Shown piece after piece: positions 1-11,822 of a stretch of DNA of 64,000 bases. Source of the DNA: Cladorhizidae sp. MBARI D1340-BT2 (Eukaryota > Porifera > Demospongiae > Poecilosclerida > Cladorhizidae); assembly GCA_028752905.1 (NCBI GenBank), contig JAQNBH010000009.1, positions 28,447,976-28,511,975 on the forward strand, read 5' to 3'. Position numbers and translations under genes: made by a program. Below the pieces are notes generated by a model, which was given only the letters and a program-made list of their open reading frames with translations, was not told the origin of the DNA and made no database searches. The stretch's first letter is position 1. Each line of letters starts with the position of its first letter.

Positions 1-3000
1 AAATACTTGTTTTCTTCCTTGATGTTATAACTCTACCTACCTCTTGCTAGTGCCTCAACTGCCAGGGCCATGTAGGACTTGCCAGGCTGCTGGATCAGAA
101 ACCAAACCCCTCATTAACAAAGTGCTAATACAGTTAGAGGTGCTGTGAGGCCCAGCATCTGGCCCAACCAGTAAAGCAACATATTGCCTCCATTCCTTTC
201 CACCAATCACTGTTGCACACCATTCCCCATCATTAGCTATTGTACCCATAGTTCATATTGAAATGTAATTATGGTACTTTATGACACTGGCAACCTGGAG
301 TAACTGTCTCTTAGGGTATAAATGTACTCTATGTATGCCAAGCTCCTGCAAGCTCCAGGTTTCTAGATCACTGAATCTTCCATGCCCTTCTTTGTGACTT
401 GTGGCTGCCCCTATGCTGAAGCTGTGGCACAGTAGACTTTCATGTATCAGAACATCGGATTATTCAAACTCAGTTGCATGGTAATGATCATCAATGGGAG
501 ATTTCATTAGGGAGGGCTAGAGATTTGCAGGTGAAAGTCAAATCAGTTCGCTAAACCTGCAAAAGTAAGAGCTCAGTTTTATCTAATGAGTCATAGTTCG
601 CTGTGCTTGGCAAGATATTTTAAGGAACCACTTGAGCTAGACTCTCACAAGAGTATGGCAGTAGAAATGCAACCATAACAGAGATCATGAAGAATCAAAC
701 AAAACTTCGACAGTTAGCAGCACCATTTATAGTCAGTTGAGAGTTCAAGTCATGTCATTAGCCTTGCTAAAGACGACCAGCTTGGAAGCACTCTATATTT
801 CTATTTCATTCAGAAAAGAGGCCAAGGCATCCAGTCTCAGTGGAGTTCCATGAAAAGTTACATGAAGGAGTATCAGAAGCACACCATTTGCTAGGGGCAA
901 ACTGGCATGATGAGATAGACCACCAAGTGTTGCAGGCAATTCTGAATCCTCCGAGACAGCACTGGTGGTTGTTAAAAGAGTGAGACATCTGGCGTGCACA
1001 AAGCGTATGATAACCTGAAGCAAAGAACTCTTGCATCTCGTTTTAGTAAATAGTGTTATTGTACAGGATGTAGTAATCAACAACAATTGCTCGTATAAAA
1101 TATACACAAAAATACTTTAAATGAATGAATATGTGTATAAGACAGCATGGCTGCTACTGAGGACATAGCTGCTTCTCCTTCAGGAAGTAAGCTGCTCACA
1201 TTCCATGGCCCTGCAGACTAAAATCGCTAATGATATTAGCAATTATTGAAACACCCGAGTCAGTATCGACAAGTTTATAATGACTTGCTTGCTTTTCATA
1301 TATCCAAAGTTTTCCCTTATCCGAACTATAGTGTAGATCCCAATACGTTGAATGCATTTGGGTCTACAGTACCCAGATGCATCTAACCCTGCCTTGGCTG
1401 GGGACCTTCATGCAACCACTAACCATTGACATGTCAGATATGTGCTGTCTCGAAACACAGAGAGTGGGCATTTTTTTATCCAGCAGAGTCCTGACTGGAC
1501 AGATATCTGACTTTTTCTTCCCGATAAAGAGCTGGATTCTGTGATGAAAATTGTCTATCTTCGACTGTAATAGTCATTCTTATGATGTCCTGGCAGGACG
1601 GATGACCCACTACAATAGCTGAGCAAGACAAGTGGCATGTTGGTTCATAGAGGCTTCTGATAGACTGTCATTTCATTTCTCCTGATCTTGGATACAACAG
1701 AGGTTAAAGCAGCATGCATCCCAAGTGATGTACAATGGTATGAGTGGGCCCCCCACCTCCTTTCAGCTTTATAAGAATATCAGGAGATATATGGCAATTT
1801 CTGTCATTTCTCCCAACCTTGGTATGCTTCCAAGCATTTGATTCCCTGTAGACTGTATTGTAGATGTTGATGGGCAGGCTCCAAGTGGTCTTTCTTGCCA
1901 TCAGCAATGTAGAGAAATCAGATTGCTGACAAGTATACTTGATGGTATGATGGTTAACCCTGACCCAGCAATCTATGACATGAAGCTGCACGGCACCCAG
2001 TCTCTGTTGCTGAACTGCCTGAAGCCCCCCTGCAATTTAAAATTCCTGGAATTTTTACTGACTACTGCAGTATGTAACCTTGGCCATTCCTAATCAATAA
2101 GTTTCTTCACCTCTCTTTAGCCCAGTTCGGCCAGCTAGATACTAGAGTTACTTACAGTTCTTGTGAGACGACATCAGGTTCTCTGATGGCTGAAGGGACC
2201 GGGCACAGAAATATGTTACATCATTTTGGGACAGATTAACCACTGCTCTATTCTCTCTCCCAGGGATGTGCTGGCTTATAATTAGCAGATTATATTAGAG
2301 CAAAAGAAAAACAGGCTTTTCATGAGGTTCATCACATTGACAACCTTTCTACCACCTAATATCAGGATGGCCACCAATACAACACTGCTACACCAGTATT
2401 TAGCTGCTTATGCCCACCACTATTTTTTCCCATAAAGCTTTCCCAATCACTAATAGAAACAGTTCCTTCACCACGATGTGAGGGATTTTCTATGCTTGTT
2501 GTAGTTTATCTTAATACCATTGCCCTCCTGACAAGAATATTCCACACTCCCATCATCGTGGGGCATTGGAATTAAGATCACTTCCCAACACCAATCCTCC
2601 CCCTATTCTATGCTTGGACAATGCAGGCCCACCATAAAAGCTGATAGAAACTCATTCTGATCCTGGTGCTATAATGGAGCTCTCTAGCTAATGCTGGCAG
2701 GTCAGTTTCTTCTCAGAAATGATCTGCCTGATTTTATTAAGCTGCATACGTATTGTAGCCGCCCAATTATTCCAACAAATGGAGTTCTAATAATTGAAAA
2801 TCATCGATAACTGAACTGCAGTGTGGAAGACCTTCAGCTATTTTTAGCTCCACATAAAATCATTGGCAATCCACTCTCCTATACTGCATTCCACTGCCAC
2901 TCAAGCTAAATTTATCCAGTTCTTCATAATATCACAGATTTTGAGCTCAACATTGATATTAAGGAAAACTCTTTTTGTCTTTTGAAAAGGTCTGGCCATA

Positions 3001-3839
3001 CTCTCTGCTTAGACTAGAACATGCCGGACTAGTGAATGCTATAAGACATCCCTCCACATTGGACTAGGGATGTTGACCTATTGAAGTGCAATGCGCGTTA
3101 CTTCATAGCAGCAGTCGGATATCAGTCTTCAACATTACCATAGAGAAAAATCCGTCATAAGCACAAAAGTTGGTGAGAACTCAGGTTGCAGAGCTAGTTT
3201 AATGATATTGTCACCAAACTTTGGTTTGTTTGGTCGTATACCTAACCATATACACATGAGGCAATCCTAGGTCTATGATTGGTAGCCATGGATATGGGGC
3301 AGAGACATGATTGGTGACAGAGACAGCTAATAAGTGTTATGTTAGTAAACATTGCAGAGAGTGGAAGTTGCTGCATGCACTCAAAGAAGGATGGTAGAAG
3401 AATAATTTTGACGCAAAATTCATAATTTGCAGGAGATTATTAATGTTACTTTCTGTGATGGTACTCACGAAAAAAAAGTTAGATCTTTTCTTATGTCTGG
3501 GCATTTATGAGACGAGTTCCAAAAGGAAGTTTAGACTTTCCCAGAAGATGCCTGAAAATTGAGAAGTCTTGAGTTGCCCTAACTATGAAGTATTTGGGTT
3601 TGCATGCACTAGAATAAATTTAAAGTAGTATAGCCACAATAGTTAAATATTTGCTCTACATTCTCATCACCTCACTTGCCATAAGGTATAGAGTGAGGCT
3701 CTTGGGAATAAAATTACCCACCAAAAATATCCTGTATTGCTGTGCACATATTCAACATATCTGACCATGCCCTAAGAGTTTCTCCATTGTTGTTATGATG
3801 TTTGGAAGCTAGCTACGTAACTAACATAAGAGCTGCAAG

Positions 3840-4090
3840 ATACTCGTTAGGAAACTGTGGATAGCTACAGACATTTGCAGCTATAAACAGGCCTGGTTAT
3901 TCTAGTAAAACTCCTGCTGCAATGTTCTGTGAAACACATTACCCTAATGTTGAAGCTTATTACACATGCTCATAAGCTGATATTTATTTCAAGAGCAGCA
4001 CTTCATAATCGACCATATGGATGTTAACGACATGTATACTAAACAACTTTTGGTGAAATAAAACATGAGAGGCAACTCAACCAGAGTTTA
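3840..4090. repeat. Diverged dispersed repeat, copy 1 (partner 35535-35815)
   Basis: The stretch shares a chain of matching blocks in the same order with 35535-35815: an AACTGTGRAYAGCTACAGACA start, a TGATATTTATTT block, and an AAACATGAGAGGC block near the end. Indels lie between the blocks, so this is an old dispersed repeat. The family is unknown. Confidence 0.6.
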
Positions 4091-4842
4091 GAGATGGCAT
4101 AACAGTGACATCCAACAACAGTGGAGAATTGGTCAACAAGGCAAGAAAGATTGTGATCGAGCTTCAGGACATGCAATGCATAATTCTGAAGGTGAAAGCA
4201 GTTAATATCAAGGAAAAGAAATCCATGCATACATCCAAGCTTAGTTGAGATCTTAGAGCAGTGAAAGTAGTGTGAAGAGAGATCAATTCTGAGTCTACCT
4301 TGCTTGATAGCTATAATAGTTGCCGAGCTATGACTTTCCTGGAGCAGTTTAATGCTTTCCTGCAGAGAGTGGAGATGCACATAAAGAGCCTATTGATTAT
4401 CCATAGAGATATAGATATTACTGGTAGTATTTTGTACTATTACATTGTGTTCAGCCATGTTTTATTTATATATTAACTTTCTGTATGAAAGTTAATCATT
4501 GGTGAGATTTGTTTCTAGACAACTCTCCTCAGCATTGGTCAACAATATTTACAAACATTCATTTTGGAATTTGTGTATTGTTGTTCAGCAAAAATGCTTC
4601 TCTCAAACAATCCCCTTTTTCATCTGATGAGAGACGATAAGGTTTACAGTGAAATGTCAACTGTGACATTAATTTACAAAATAACTGGTTGCATAGAGAG
4701 AAGTGAGGAGGACCATATCTTGCAACTGGAATGGTCTCAGAACTAATTCAAATTCCATTCAGTATAGATATCAATCTATGATCAATTTAATCGAAAACTA
4801 TTGTAGCTTTCAAAGTATTCTCAGTTGACATTGTAGATATAA

Positions 4843-5028
4843 ATTTCTCGATTATTAACTTAAATTTGCTCATTTGACATTCCTGCTAGATACTCTAACC
4901 TCAATCAGGAATAATAAGATGCTAAGATTCGTATGAGTCTTAGCATCTCATTGTTCCTGATGAAGGCTAGAGCATTTGCCAGAATGTTGAGTGGGTAAAT
5001 TTAAGTTGATTGTCGAGAAAGTCTGTGT
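4843..5028. repeat. Imperfect palindrome of two head-to-head Penelope-terminus-like copies
   Basis: The left half (about 4843-4933) is an imperfect reverse complement of the right half (about 4938-5028), giving arms of about 90 bp around an ATGA centre. The right arm carries CTGATGA at 4960-4966 followed by a short GGC/GCC stem and GAA. This resembles a decayed hammerhead ribozyme core. The same sequence family occurs at 41500-41600 beside the Penelope-like element, so both are probably terminal repeats of that element type. The link to Penelope is inferred from the hammerhead motif and from that neighbour. Confidence 0.6.
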
Positions 5029-5764
5029 AACAAACAATTCTAGCATAAAAAGCTGTGGTCTCAGCAGTATACTTGGCTATGTGTATATGCTACCTCGTGG
5101 CATCTCATCAGCTTATCTAGATGCTACTGCTCAACTTTACTGTTCTCTCCTGACATGTTCAAGACAGCAAAAACAGTAGCGCCTGATTGGCATATGAACA
5201 AACATGTGTGAGTCCACTATCGTGGCTTACCAGGGAACAATTCTTATGCCAGTGTGGACAGCAGGTCCCTAACCAGCTCCAAATATGTAGGAACCAGCTT
5301 ATTTTTGTGTGCATGGAACAGCTAGCTTTTACAAATGCCTAGCCATCACAAATGCAACTGCAAAGAAGTTACTCTACTATAGCTAAAGGATCCCAAAATC
5401 TAGAACGATCTGTAGATGACTTACCAAGGTTGGAAAAATAAACTCAGTATGCAGAACAGGATGTAAAAGATAAAACAGTTAGAGAGAAATAATTTCATGA
5501 ACTGTACAACCTAATACCTTTTTTTACGATATCTATTTCTGCTGCTCCTCTCCCTTAAGTATTTCTTTAACTCTTCACTTGTATACAATTAGTTTTTATA
5601 ATTAAGTACTTCTTTTCCAGGAGTCACTGATAGTAAGCAGCTCCATTTAACAACATGTGTGCAGAGTGTATGGATATTTTTTATGATGTAACTGTCAACT
5701 CACTGATTATAGATGTATACAATAACCAAAAGACACACTATTTGTGATATAGGACTTGATATAG

Positions 5765-7285
5765 GCAGAGCAACGTAAACGTGACCATGCTACTGAAAAC
5801 CGAAAGCGACTCGAAGGTAAGCTTCATACTGATGATCAAAGAACCAGTTTAATCCCAGTTTTTCAATAGTGGAGTTGGAGAGCTCTCAAAGAGTCGTTGA
5901 TCTGAAGAAGCAACTTTCAGAGAGCTCTCAAAGTGTCATTGATCTGAAGGAAGAACTTTCAGAGAGCTCTCAAAGTGTCATTGATCTGAAGGAAGATCTT
6001 TCAGAGAGCTCTCAAAGTGTCATTGATCTGAAGGAGCAACTTTCCGAGAACTCTCAAAGTATCGTTGATCTGAAGAAGCAACTTTCAGAGAGCTCTCAAA
6101 GTGTCATTGATCTGAAGGAAGAACTTTCAGAGAGCTCTCAAAATGTCGTTGATCTGAAGGAGCTAGTTTCGGAGAACTCTCACACTATCACTGATCTGAA
6201 GAAAGACTTGATTCACTATGAATCAAGATATGGTAAGCAATCATACTATATAAGGCATGGTGTCCAGACATTTATTTCTGTATGTGCATAACATGGATAT
6301 GTGGGAGGTGTTGGCCACAAGCATGCATGGCAGGGTTTTGTTTGTACTCATGTCTGTTTGTGCATTTGTATGTATGACTGCTCTCGGAGGATCATTGCCA
6401 AACTTGGTAGGCAGATTATGAATTATGTATCATCATTCAATTTTGAAGAGTCATGATCAATGGGGAGGGTCTGTGTCCTATTATGCTGCTTTTCATAAGT
6501 AACATCTGAGGAAAGACTTGTTTCAAGTGCATAGTTATGACTAACGTCTTTTTTATATGTTGCCTATTGACCTGTCTATTCATTTTCATTGTGAGTATGC
6601 TACTCATTTGGAACTGGGGTAAAAATCATTTTTAGCATTCATAAAAAGATTTGCATAAAATTATATCTTAGAGAATCGTGCTTAAAGCTTACATATATGT
6701 TCAAACAACTTACATTACTGTAATTATATACTGCAAGCCCATGGGCAATTAAAACGCCAGAGTTTGTATTGTGGTTGCTTTCATCATGAAGCTGGTTATT
6801 CCAAATGATGCCCACTCATGTTATTCACATGCACATTGCTAATCTGCAATAAATTTGAAGCAAAATTTTGCATGTGAAGCTGCTGCATGTGCTTTAGCTA
6901 GTTGTTCTTGTTCTCAGGATTACTGAAATGTCAAAGTTGTCAACTTTCCAATGGGCACTTGTTATGTGTAACCAGTTTAGTCCTAAAACAGCATCTGCTG
7001 CTTGGGTTCAAAAAAGACTCCTAGCAAGCCTCGAATCCTGTTGAGATATGAGCTTTATGAGTTTGCCATCCGACTTTTAGAAATACGAATCAAACCAGAT
7101 AGGGCATGCTACTCTACACCCAATAAACAACATTTGCTTGACTTCTAATATGCTCATGCATAGACTAATAGAACTAGTTCTAGTAGTCTATGGCTCATGT
7201 TATAAACTTACTTTGATACTGTGTCTTTGAAACTGTAGGTCGTCTTGACAACACAGAAAGCCAAAAAGGAACTTCTCAATGTCAG
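5765..7285 (+). CDS. Partial gene with 14-residue coiled-coil repeats (three exons)
   Basis: Three exons fit together. Exon 5765-5816 (AEQRKRDHATENRKRLE) ends at a GTAAGC donor in phase 1. Exon 5870-6232 (363 bp, phase 1 on both sides) follows a CAATAG acceptor and ends at GGTAAGC. Exon 7239-7285 (GRLDNTESQKGTSQCQ) follows CTGTAG and ends at GGTATC in phase 0. The middle exon encodes eight copies of a 14-residue unit close to LSESSQSVIDLKEE, two heptads each, so a coiled coil is expected. The first and last exons are also charged or polar. I do not recognise the family. Neither a start codon nor a stop codon could be placed, so the gene extends beyond these exons. A possible 22-bp micro-exon lies at about 7366-7387 between a CTTCAG acceptor and a GTAAGT donor. 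Confidence 0.65.
5876..6211 (+). repeat. 42-bp in-frame coding minisatellite (8 units)
   Basis: Eight 42-bp units follow head to tail within one exon. Each encodes the 14-residue motif x-L/V-S-E-S/N-S-Q-x-x-x-D-L-K-x. Units 2 to 4 and 6 are nearly identical; the first and last are more diverged. The length of exactly three times 14 keeps the frame, so copy-number change would lengthen the coiled coil without breaking it. Confidence 0.85.
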
Positions 7286-7792
7286 GTATCAGCTGAAGTT
7301 AGAGTATACACAAGCATTTGATATTTATCCTTTTTTAATATTATTTTATAATTTCATCTTCAGAGCAGAGATGTGCATATATTTAGTAAGTTACTAAGAA
7401 ATAGAGATATTCTAATTGTACTTTTCATTATGTACAGTTTGTACAATTTATCAGGGGAGTAATTTTTGTAGTCAAGCTTCTTGTGCCACTAATCAAGAGT
7501 TCTCTATTCAGTTTGCCATTATTTGTATGCAAAATTACTTGATATTAAGTGGTAACTGAAATTTCATTGGTTTGCCATACACTGTGTCTTGTTATGTCAC
7601 AGAGACTGCTTGCCTTCTTAACCTGGCTATTGTACTTGTTAAAAATATCTCAGGGTATTCTAGTAATATTTCAGGATAGTTCACGTCATATTGTGAACCA
7701 GCCTTTAGAAGGACTATGAATGTGACCCTAACAACCCAAGGAGTGTGAAGTTCAATCAACACCAATTCACACTTAACTTAGATTAGAGTGAT

Positions 7793-8010
7793 GTGACTAG
7801 AGCTAAGGCTTGGACTAGAGTTAAGGCTAAGGCTTGGACTAGAGTTAAGGCTAAGGCTTGGACTCGAGTTAAGGCTAAGGCTTGGACTAGAGTTAAGGCT
7901 AAGGCTTGGACTAGAGTTAAGGCTAAGGATTGGACTAGAGTTAAGGCTAAGGCTTGGATTAGAGTTAAGGCTAAGGCTTGGTCTAGAGTTAAGGCTAAGG
8001 CTAGAGCTAG
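7793..8010. repeat. 24-bp tandem repeat
   Basis: About nine head-to-tail copies of a 24-bp unit containing GAGTTAAGGCTAAGGCTTG. Because 24 is a multiple of three and the unit lacks stops, it leaves long open frames on both strands (TRVKAKAW on +, SLSLNSSP on -). I regard these frames as by-products of the repeat rather than genes. Confidence 0.85.
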
Positions 8011-8024
8011 AAATAGGGCTAGGC

Positions 8025-8085
8025 ATCCGACTGATATATTTGTGGCTGGCCTTCTATACTAGCCCTAGCTCTAGCCCTAGGCCAT
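8025..8085. repeat. Short interspersed repeat fragment (partner 33640-33720)
   Basis: The block with ATTTGTGGC, CCTTCTATA and the CTAGCCCTAGCTCTAGCCC run recurs in reverse complement at 33640-33720. Its GC-rich end also forms a short inverted repeat with 8003-8025. It looks like the end of a small non-autonomous element, family unknown. Confidence 0.5.
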
Positions 8086-8439
8086 AATATACTGTGGTTA
8101 TCCATCTGCGTGCTGAGATATAGTTACAATTTTCAAGGTGTTAGCTAGCCATAGCCATTTCTTATTGATACAGATCATAGATTATATGTACTGGACAAGT
8201 TAGAAGAAGAGGGCCTGGTAGTGTCAGAAGAGTTAGCCACACCCACAATCATGACCAATTTTTTCCTTCCAAGAGGCCTTTTGAAAAAACATTGTAGCAT
8301 AGAGGTTGTTCCAGTAGACTTGGTACTATTCATAGCGGAGGCTTCATTATGATGAAGTGGAAGGTCAAGTGTGCTGTTATTTTAGCTTGACAGTTCTAAC
8401 AAAATATCTACGAAAAGTGGAACCTCTGAAGCTGCATTT

Positions 8440-8830
8440 TATGTTAGAATGCAGTCTACATTATATATATGCTATGCGCAAACCTGGAATTTGCTCAATC
8501 CTAGGATCGCGCAAGGTCAAACTCAAACCTCCAATCTGCACTCTCAAAACCAAGAATTTGGTAATAACAGTAAGTTGCTCAATCTAGGATTGATCATAGA
8601 ATTTCTACTCAATAGAACAGGTAAAAGTTGCTCATTCTGGCAAGAAACCTTGGATCCAAGGTTTGCGCACACTATCCTTGGATCGCGCTAGGTCAAACTC
8701 AAACCTCAATCTGCACTCTCAAAACCAAGAATGTTAATAGGAGCAGTAAAAGTTGCTCAATTCTAGGATTTATCATAGAATTTGTAGCTCTAGAAACAGG
8801 TAAAAGTTGCTCATTCTGACAAGATAGTTG
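8440..8830. repeat. Two-copy tandem repeat of about 178 bp
   Basis: Units at about 8504-8643 and 8682-8822 share the blocks GATCGCGCWAGGTCAAACTC, CTGCACTCTCAAAACCAAGA and AAAAGTTGCTCATTCTG. The leading segment (CCTGGAATTTGCTCAATCCTA) also occurs at about 13290-13320 and 54225-54255 in the duplicated arms. This is a dispersed repeat placed just downstream of the 3' end of Ginger element A. Confidence 0.65.
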
Positions 8831-8900
8831 CATTCCATAAAGGCCAAATCTTGTACATACAAAATTCGTACAAAATTCATAACCGAGTAGTCCAATTCAG

Positions 8901-9530
8901 TTAGCAATTAATACATGTCCAATCCATATCTTCTGATCGAAATACAACTCTGGGAATCTTGATGCACTTGTCATGGTACCACTCCCCACATTTTGAACAT
9001 TCTGCCATCCTACTTTTGTTCCATGGCATTCGGCAGACGCAGAAGAGTTCGATTGTTTGAAATGGTTCGATTGCCGGAGAGAGGTTTGTAACAGTTTTAC
9101 CAGGAAAAGGTAGAATTTTACGTGACTCGAAACAATTTACGAGGTGACATCTCATTTTGGAGATATCCTTGGCTGGATCTTCACCATAACAGAGGGCTAC
9201 TGCACAAGCAATAGCAAAAACTCCACAGTCATTACCATTGGTCTGCTGCTGAATGTTCATAAACCTTGCTGTGATCGTTTTATTCCTTGAAAATACAAGT
9301 GCAGCTATCTGTTCAGAAGTTGATTGAGGCAAACGATTGTAAAGACTATCATATACCTTAACTTCACTATTATCTTCCTTGCTCAGCTCAATGCAGATCC
9401 AGTGGTTGTTTTGACTGTTCAAAATCTAGACTGCATGACTCTGAATAACGTCAGTGCTAAGATTAGAGACCACAGTAGTAGCTTGCAATCTTTTGATGGA
9501 GAGAAATACTTTTTTTAGAAGTTTCTGAGA
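8901..9530 (-). pseudogene. Ginger A Ulp1-like protease and PHD finger exon
   Basis: Reading from 9530 down, a KLLKKVF segment leads to the protease triad: His in NNHWIC, Asp in VYDSLY and Cys in NDCGVFA, with the usual Gln-rich stretch before the Cys. A PHD finger ends the protein: CVC, CSKCGEWYHDKC and a final CINC supply the C-C-C-C-H-C-C-C ligands. A TAG at 9426-9428 interrupts the frame ahead of the histidine. In Ginger elements these domains are thought to act alongside the integrase; the role of the protease is not known. The fold call rests on the motifs only. Confidence 0.75.
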
Positions 9531-9753
9531 GGCATACATATGGGAATCCACTAACCAGTCCATTAAGAATCATGTCACGATCTTCTTTATACAACACTAG
9601 GTCTGGGATCCACATTGGTGGGACTGGTATATCAGGGTAGTGATCAACAATAACTAGTCCAGGCTTTCTATCATCACTGACAGAACTATCTAGAAGTTCA
9701 ACATCATCAAAAAAAAATTGGTCTTTAGTAGCTCTACTGACAGTACCACCCAC
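9463..9753 (-). CDS. Ginger A segment ahead of the protease
   Basis: An open stretch with an acidic N-terminal half (FFFDDVELLDSSVSDDRK) and a PPMWIPDLVLYKEDRD segment, which matches the position of the substrate-side start of Ulp1-like domains in these elements. A GTTAGT donor follows NGL, so only the part from about 9560 up is likely exonic here. It is presumably the upstream exon for the protease at 8901-9530. Confidence 0.45.
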   Translation of the reverse strand: MGGTVSRATKDQFFFDDVELLDSSVSDDRKPGLVIVDHYPDIPVPPMWIPDLVLYKEDRDMILNGLVSGFPYVCLSETSKKSISLHQKIASYYCGL

Positions 9754-9848
9754 AACACTACTATCAGGCCACTTACAGAACTACCTACAAGTTTGACATC
9801 ATCGACAACTTTTTTTCCACAGGTAAGCCAGTAGCTCTGGTGATGGCA

Positions 9849-10390
9849 CTACCCACAAACAACACCATCATGGAATCCTTTCTTGTCACTGTTAAAGCAA
9901 GGTAATCCAGTATGACATCTTTTGGTGCACAACTTTCTGGCTTTCTTACAAGAGCAATGAGAGTTTTTGCATCCACCTTTGCAACCACATGAGTTACCAT
10001 AATAGGCATTCTTAGGGTTAAAGAGCAGTGCAGTTTCTCGTAGAGACAAAAAGGATTCCATTTTCCAGTCATTTGGTGAAAGCTCGACTTTGCCAGAATA
10101 CCGCTCAAGTTGTCCATCATAAGCACAGTTTTTCAATACCCCATATTGACAACGTAGGCGATACACAGGTCTCTTGGTACCAGAGACAACAACTATTACA
10201 CATGGTATCCATCGAAAATCAGTTGATGCTCTGTCGATTCGTGGGATTTGAATGCTGACTAAATCCCCAACAGCAAATGATTCAACAGCATGGCGTTTCC
10301 GTTTACTGTATTGTTTCACCATTCTTTCAGCATTCAATCGATAGTTTCTATCAGCTTCCTTTCTTCGTTTGCTATGCTTTTGGCTTGTTG
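9849..10390 (-). CDS. Ginger A GPY/F-like segment with CXC cysteine cluster
   Basis: The frame starts with a basic KHSKRRKEADRNYRLNAERM stretch, continues into a beta-rich FAVGDLVSIQIPRIDR segment typical of the region after the integrase core (GPY/F-like), and ends in a cysteine cluster CGCKGGCKNSHCSCKK followed by further C, C and C. The spacing resembles tesmin/TSO1 CXC DNA-binding repeats. The right arm lacks this part. Intact here over about 180 residues. Confidence 0.65.
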
Positions 10391-10661
10391 CTAATGGAGT
10401 ACCTGAAGAAATATTTTTAATAAAATGTTTATTACATCATCAAAATGTTATATAATGGGATTGCGAAAAGTAATTTACTTGTGTTTTCACTCTCAAGTCT
10501 CAACACAAGGAAAGCTCTGTGCAATGTTTATTTGGTATTATAATAGAATGTCTAAAATTGTTTTACTCTCCATTTACTGACCCTGGATTAGAAATATTAA
10601 AAGGTCTAAAATTGTTTTACTTTGCTTATTTCTGATATCACTCTCTGTGCAATGAGGTTCA

Positions 10662-10928
10662 CTACAGTGATGGTGAGGAGTGTTCAGCAGAGCTTGGATC
10701 ATCTGAACAAGGTAGAGGAGTAGAACTTTTGTCTGCTGATACATGTTCCATTGGCTCAGTTTCATTGATCAAGTCTGCGATATCTTCCTCCATTACTGAC
10801 CCTAGATTAGTACCTGGAAATACACCGCTACGTGGTGGTTGTCCGTATCCCAATTCGTATGGAGTACACTTCATGGTTTCATGAACACATGTATTCAGTT
10901 GATCTAGTAGTATACACATACACACCAA
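10662..10928 (-). CDS. Ginger A post-integrase exon
   Basis: NTCVHETMKCTPYELGYGQP is the segment that follows the integrase core in Gypsy-type integrases (Asn, His and a TPYEL-type turn). It is followed by an acidic, Ser-rich linker ending near 10662. The same exon is at 56640-56900 in the right arm, where the first part is altered by an apparent deletion. Confidence 0.6.
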   Translation of the reverse strand: MVCMCILLDQLNTCVHETMKCTPYELGYGQPPRSGVFPGTNLGSVMEEDIADLINETEPMEHVSADKSSTPLPCSDDPSSAEHSSPSL

Positions 10929-11174
10929 AAAAAGCAGAGATGACCAAGTATGTGAAGTTCATGCTGCCATCAGGATGCCAGTATTAGGCATATTAGTATT
11001 ACAATGGCTGTACTAAACACTCATCTATAACCTATCAATCACCATTACCATGAAAAGTTCAGCTAGATTACATATTTATGGTATCTTCTTTTATAGTATC
11101 ATACAGTCACCAATTATAGTTGTTTATGAATCACTATTGTTTATGAAACAATATTATGAAAATCAAACATACAC

Positions 11175-11822
11175 TGAATTTCTGGTAACCAATGTGACCA
11201 TTCCATATCACATTCATTCTGTTCAAACCGACATGCAAGAAGTTCTTCAACTTTAGCATTTGCACGTTCCACTAGACCCTGTGATTGAGGGTGTCTTGGT
11301 CGACCGTTTATGATGGTGGCTTTCCCCGGCCAGGTCTTCACCAGTTTGTCTATGATATGATTGACAAATTCTCTTCCGTTATCAGATTGGAATATCTATA
11401 CATAGGAACACTCAAGCATGCTGTAACCATTAATAATCAATTATGGGTCACACAAACCTTGGGAACACCGAAATATGCAAAAACACGACTGGACAAGTTT
11501 TTAGCCACCTCAATTGCACTCTTGTGCTCAAGAGCAAACAGTACATGGAATTTGGACCAATGATCCATGTAGTGGCCAATCCAGTTATGGCGGTCGTCTG
11601 GTCTATGTCGCATGTCAATCAAATCCACCTAAATAAGACGATGCTAAATACCAACATATTTGGTACTAATAATATTACCTGTCCTCGAGTCATAAACCCA
11701 GAAGAAATGATAGGTTTAAGTGTGGCACTGTTGGTTTGTGGCTTCTGAAGGTTAATCACACTACATAATTGAACGTACTTCTCCACAACAGATCTTGGTA
11801 GACACGCATAGTTCGAAGAAAT
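11175..11822 (-). CDS. Ginger A integrase core (three exons)
   Basis: Exons 11679-11822, about 11445-11631 and about 11175-11393 carry the D,D-E triad: Asp in VDLIDMRHR, Asp in SDNGREFVN and Glu in QSQGLVERAN, with the HPQS block between the last two. The zinc-binding CxxCQ-like tail (LCSVCNLQK-type) is in the first exon, where the first of the cysteines is kept. All three exons are open in this copy and splice sites are good, so this is the better preserved of the two copies. It would catalyse strand transfer at the element ends. Confidence 0.75.

Larger units (their letters stand above)
1..5760. other. Gene-free stretch
   Basis: I see no coding region I can support here. Short open frames exist on both strands, but none shows a recognisable domain, repeat phasing or consistent splice sites. 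Two diverged repeat pieces inside it (3840-4090 and 4843-5028) are listed separately. The part at 1330-2950 may be an old, heavily mutated element, but I could not identify a family. Confidence 0.5.

Noticed and set aside
1330..2950. Degraded reverse transcriptase or tyrosine-recombinase element
   Set aside because: I found no motif that holds over more than a few residues in any frame, so no family can be named.
7793..8010. Telomeric repeat because of TTAAGGCTAAGG
   Set aside because: The period is 24 bp with TTGGACTAGAG in each unit; it is not a short G-rich telomere unit.
7778..8062. Open frames on both strands through the 24-bp repeat
   Set aside because: The unit length is a multiple of three and contains no stop in several frames, so such frames are expected by chance. 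There is no start context, splice site or domain.
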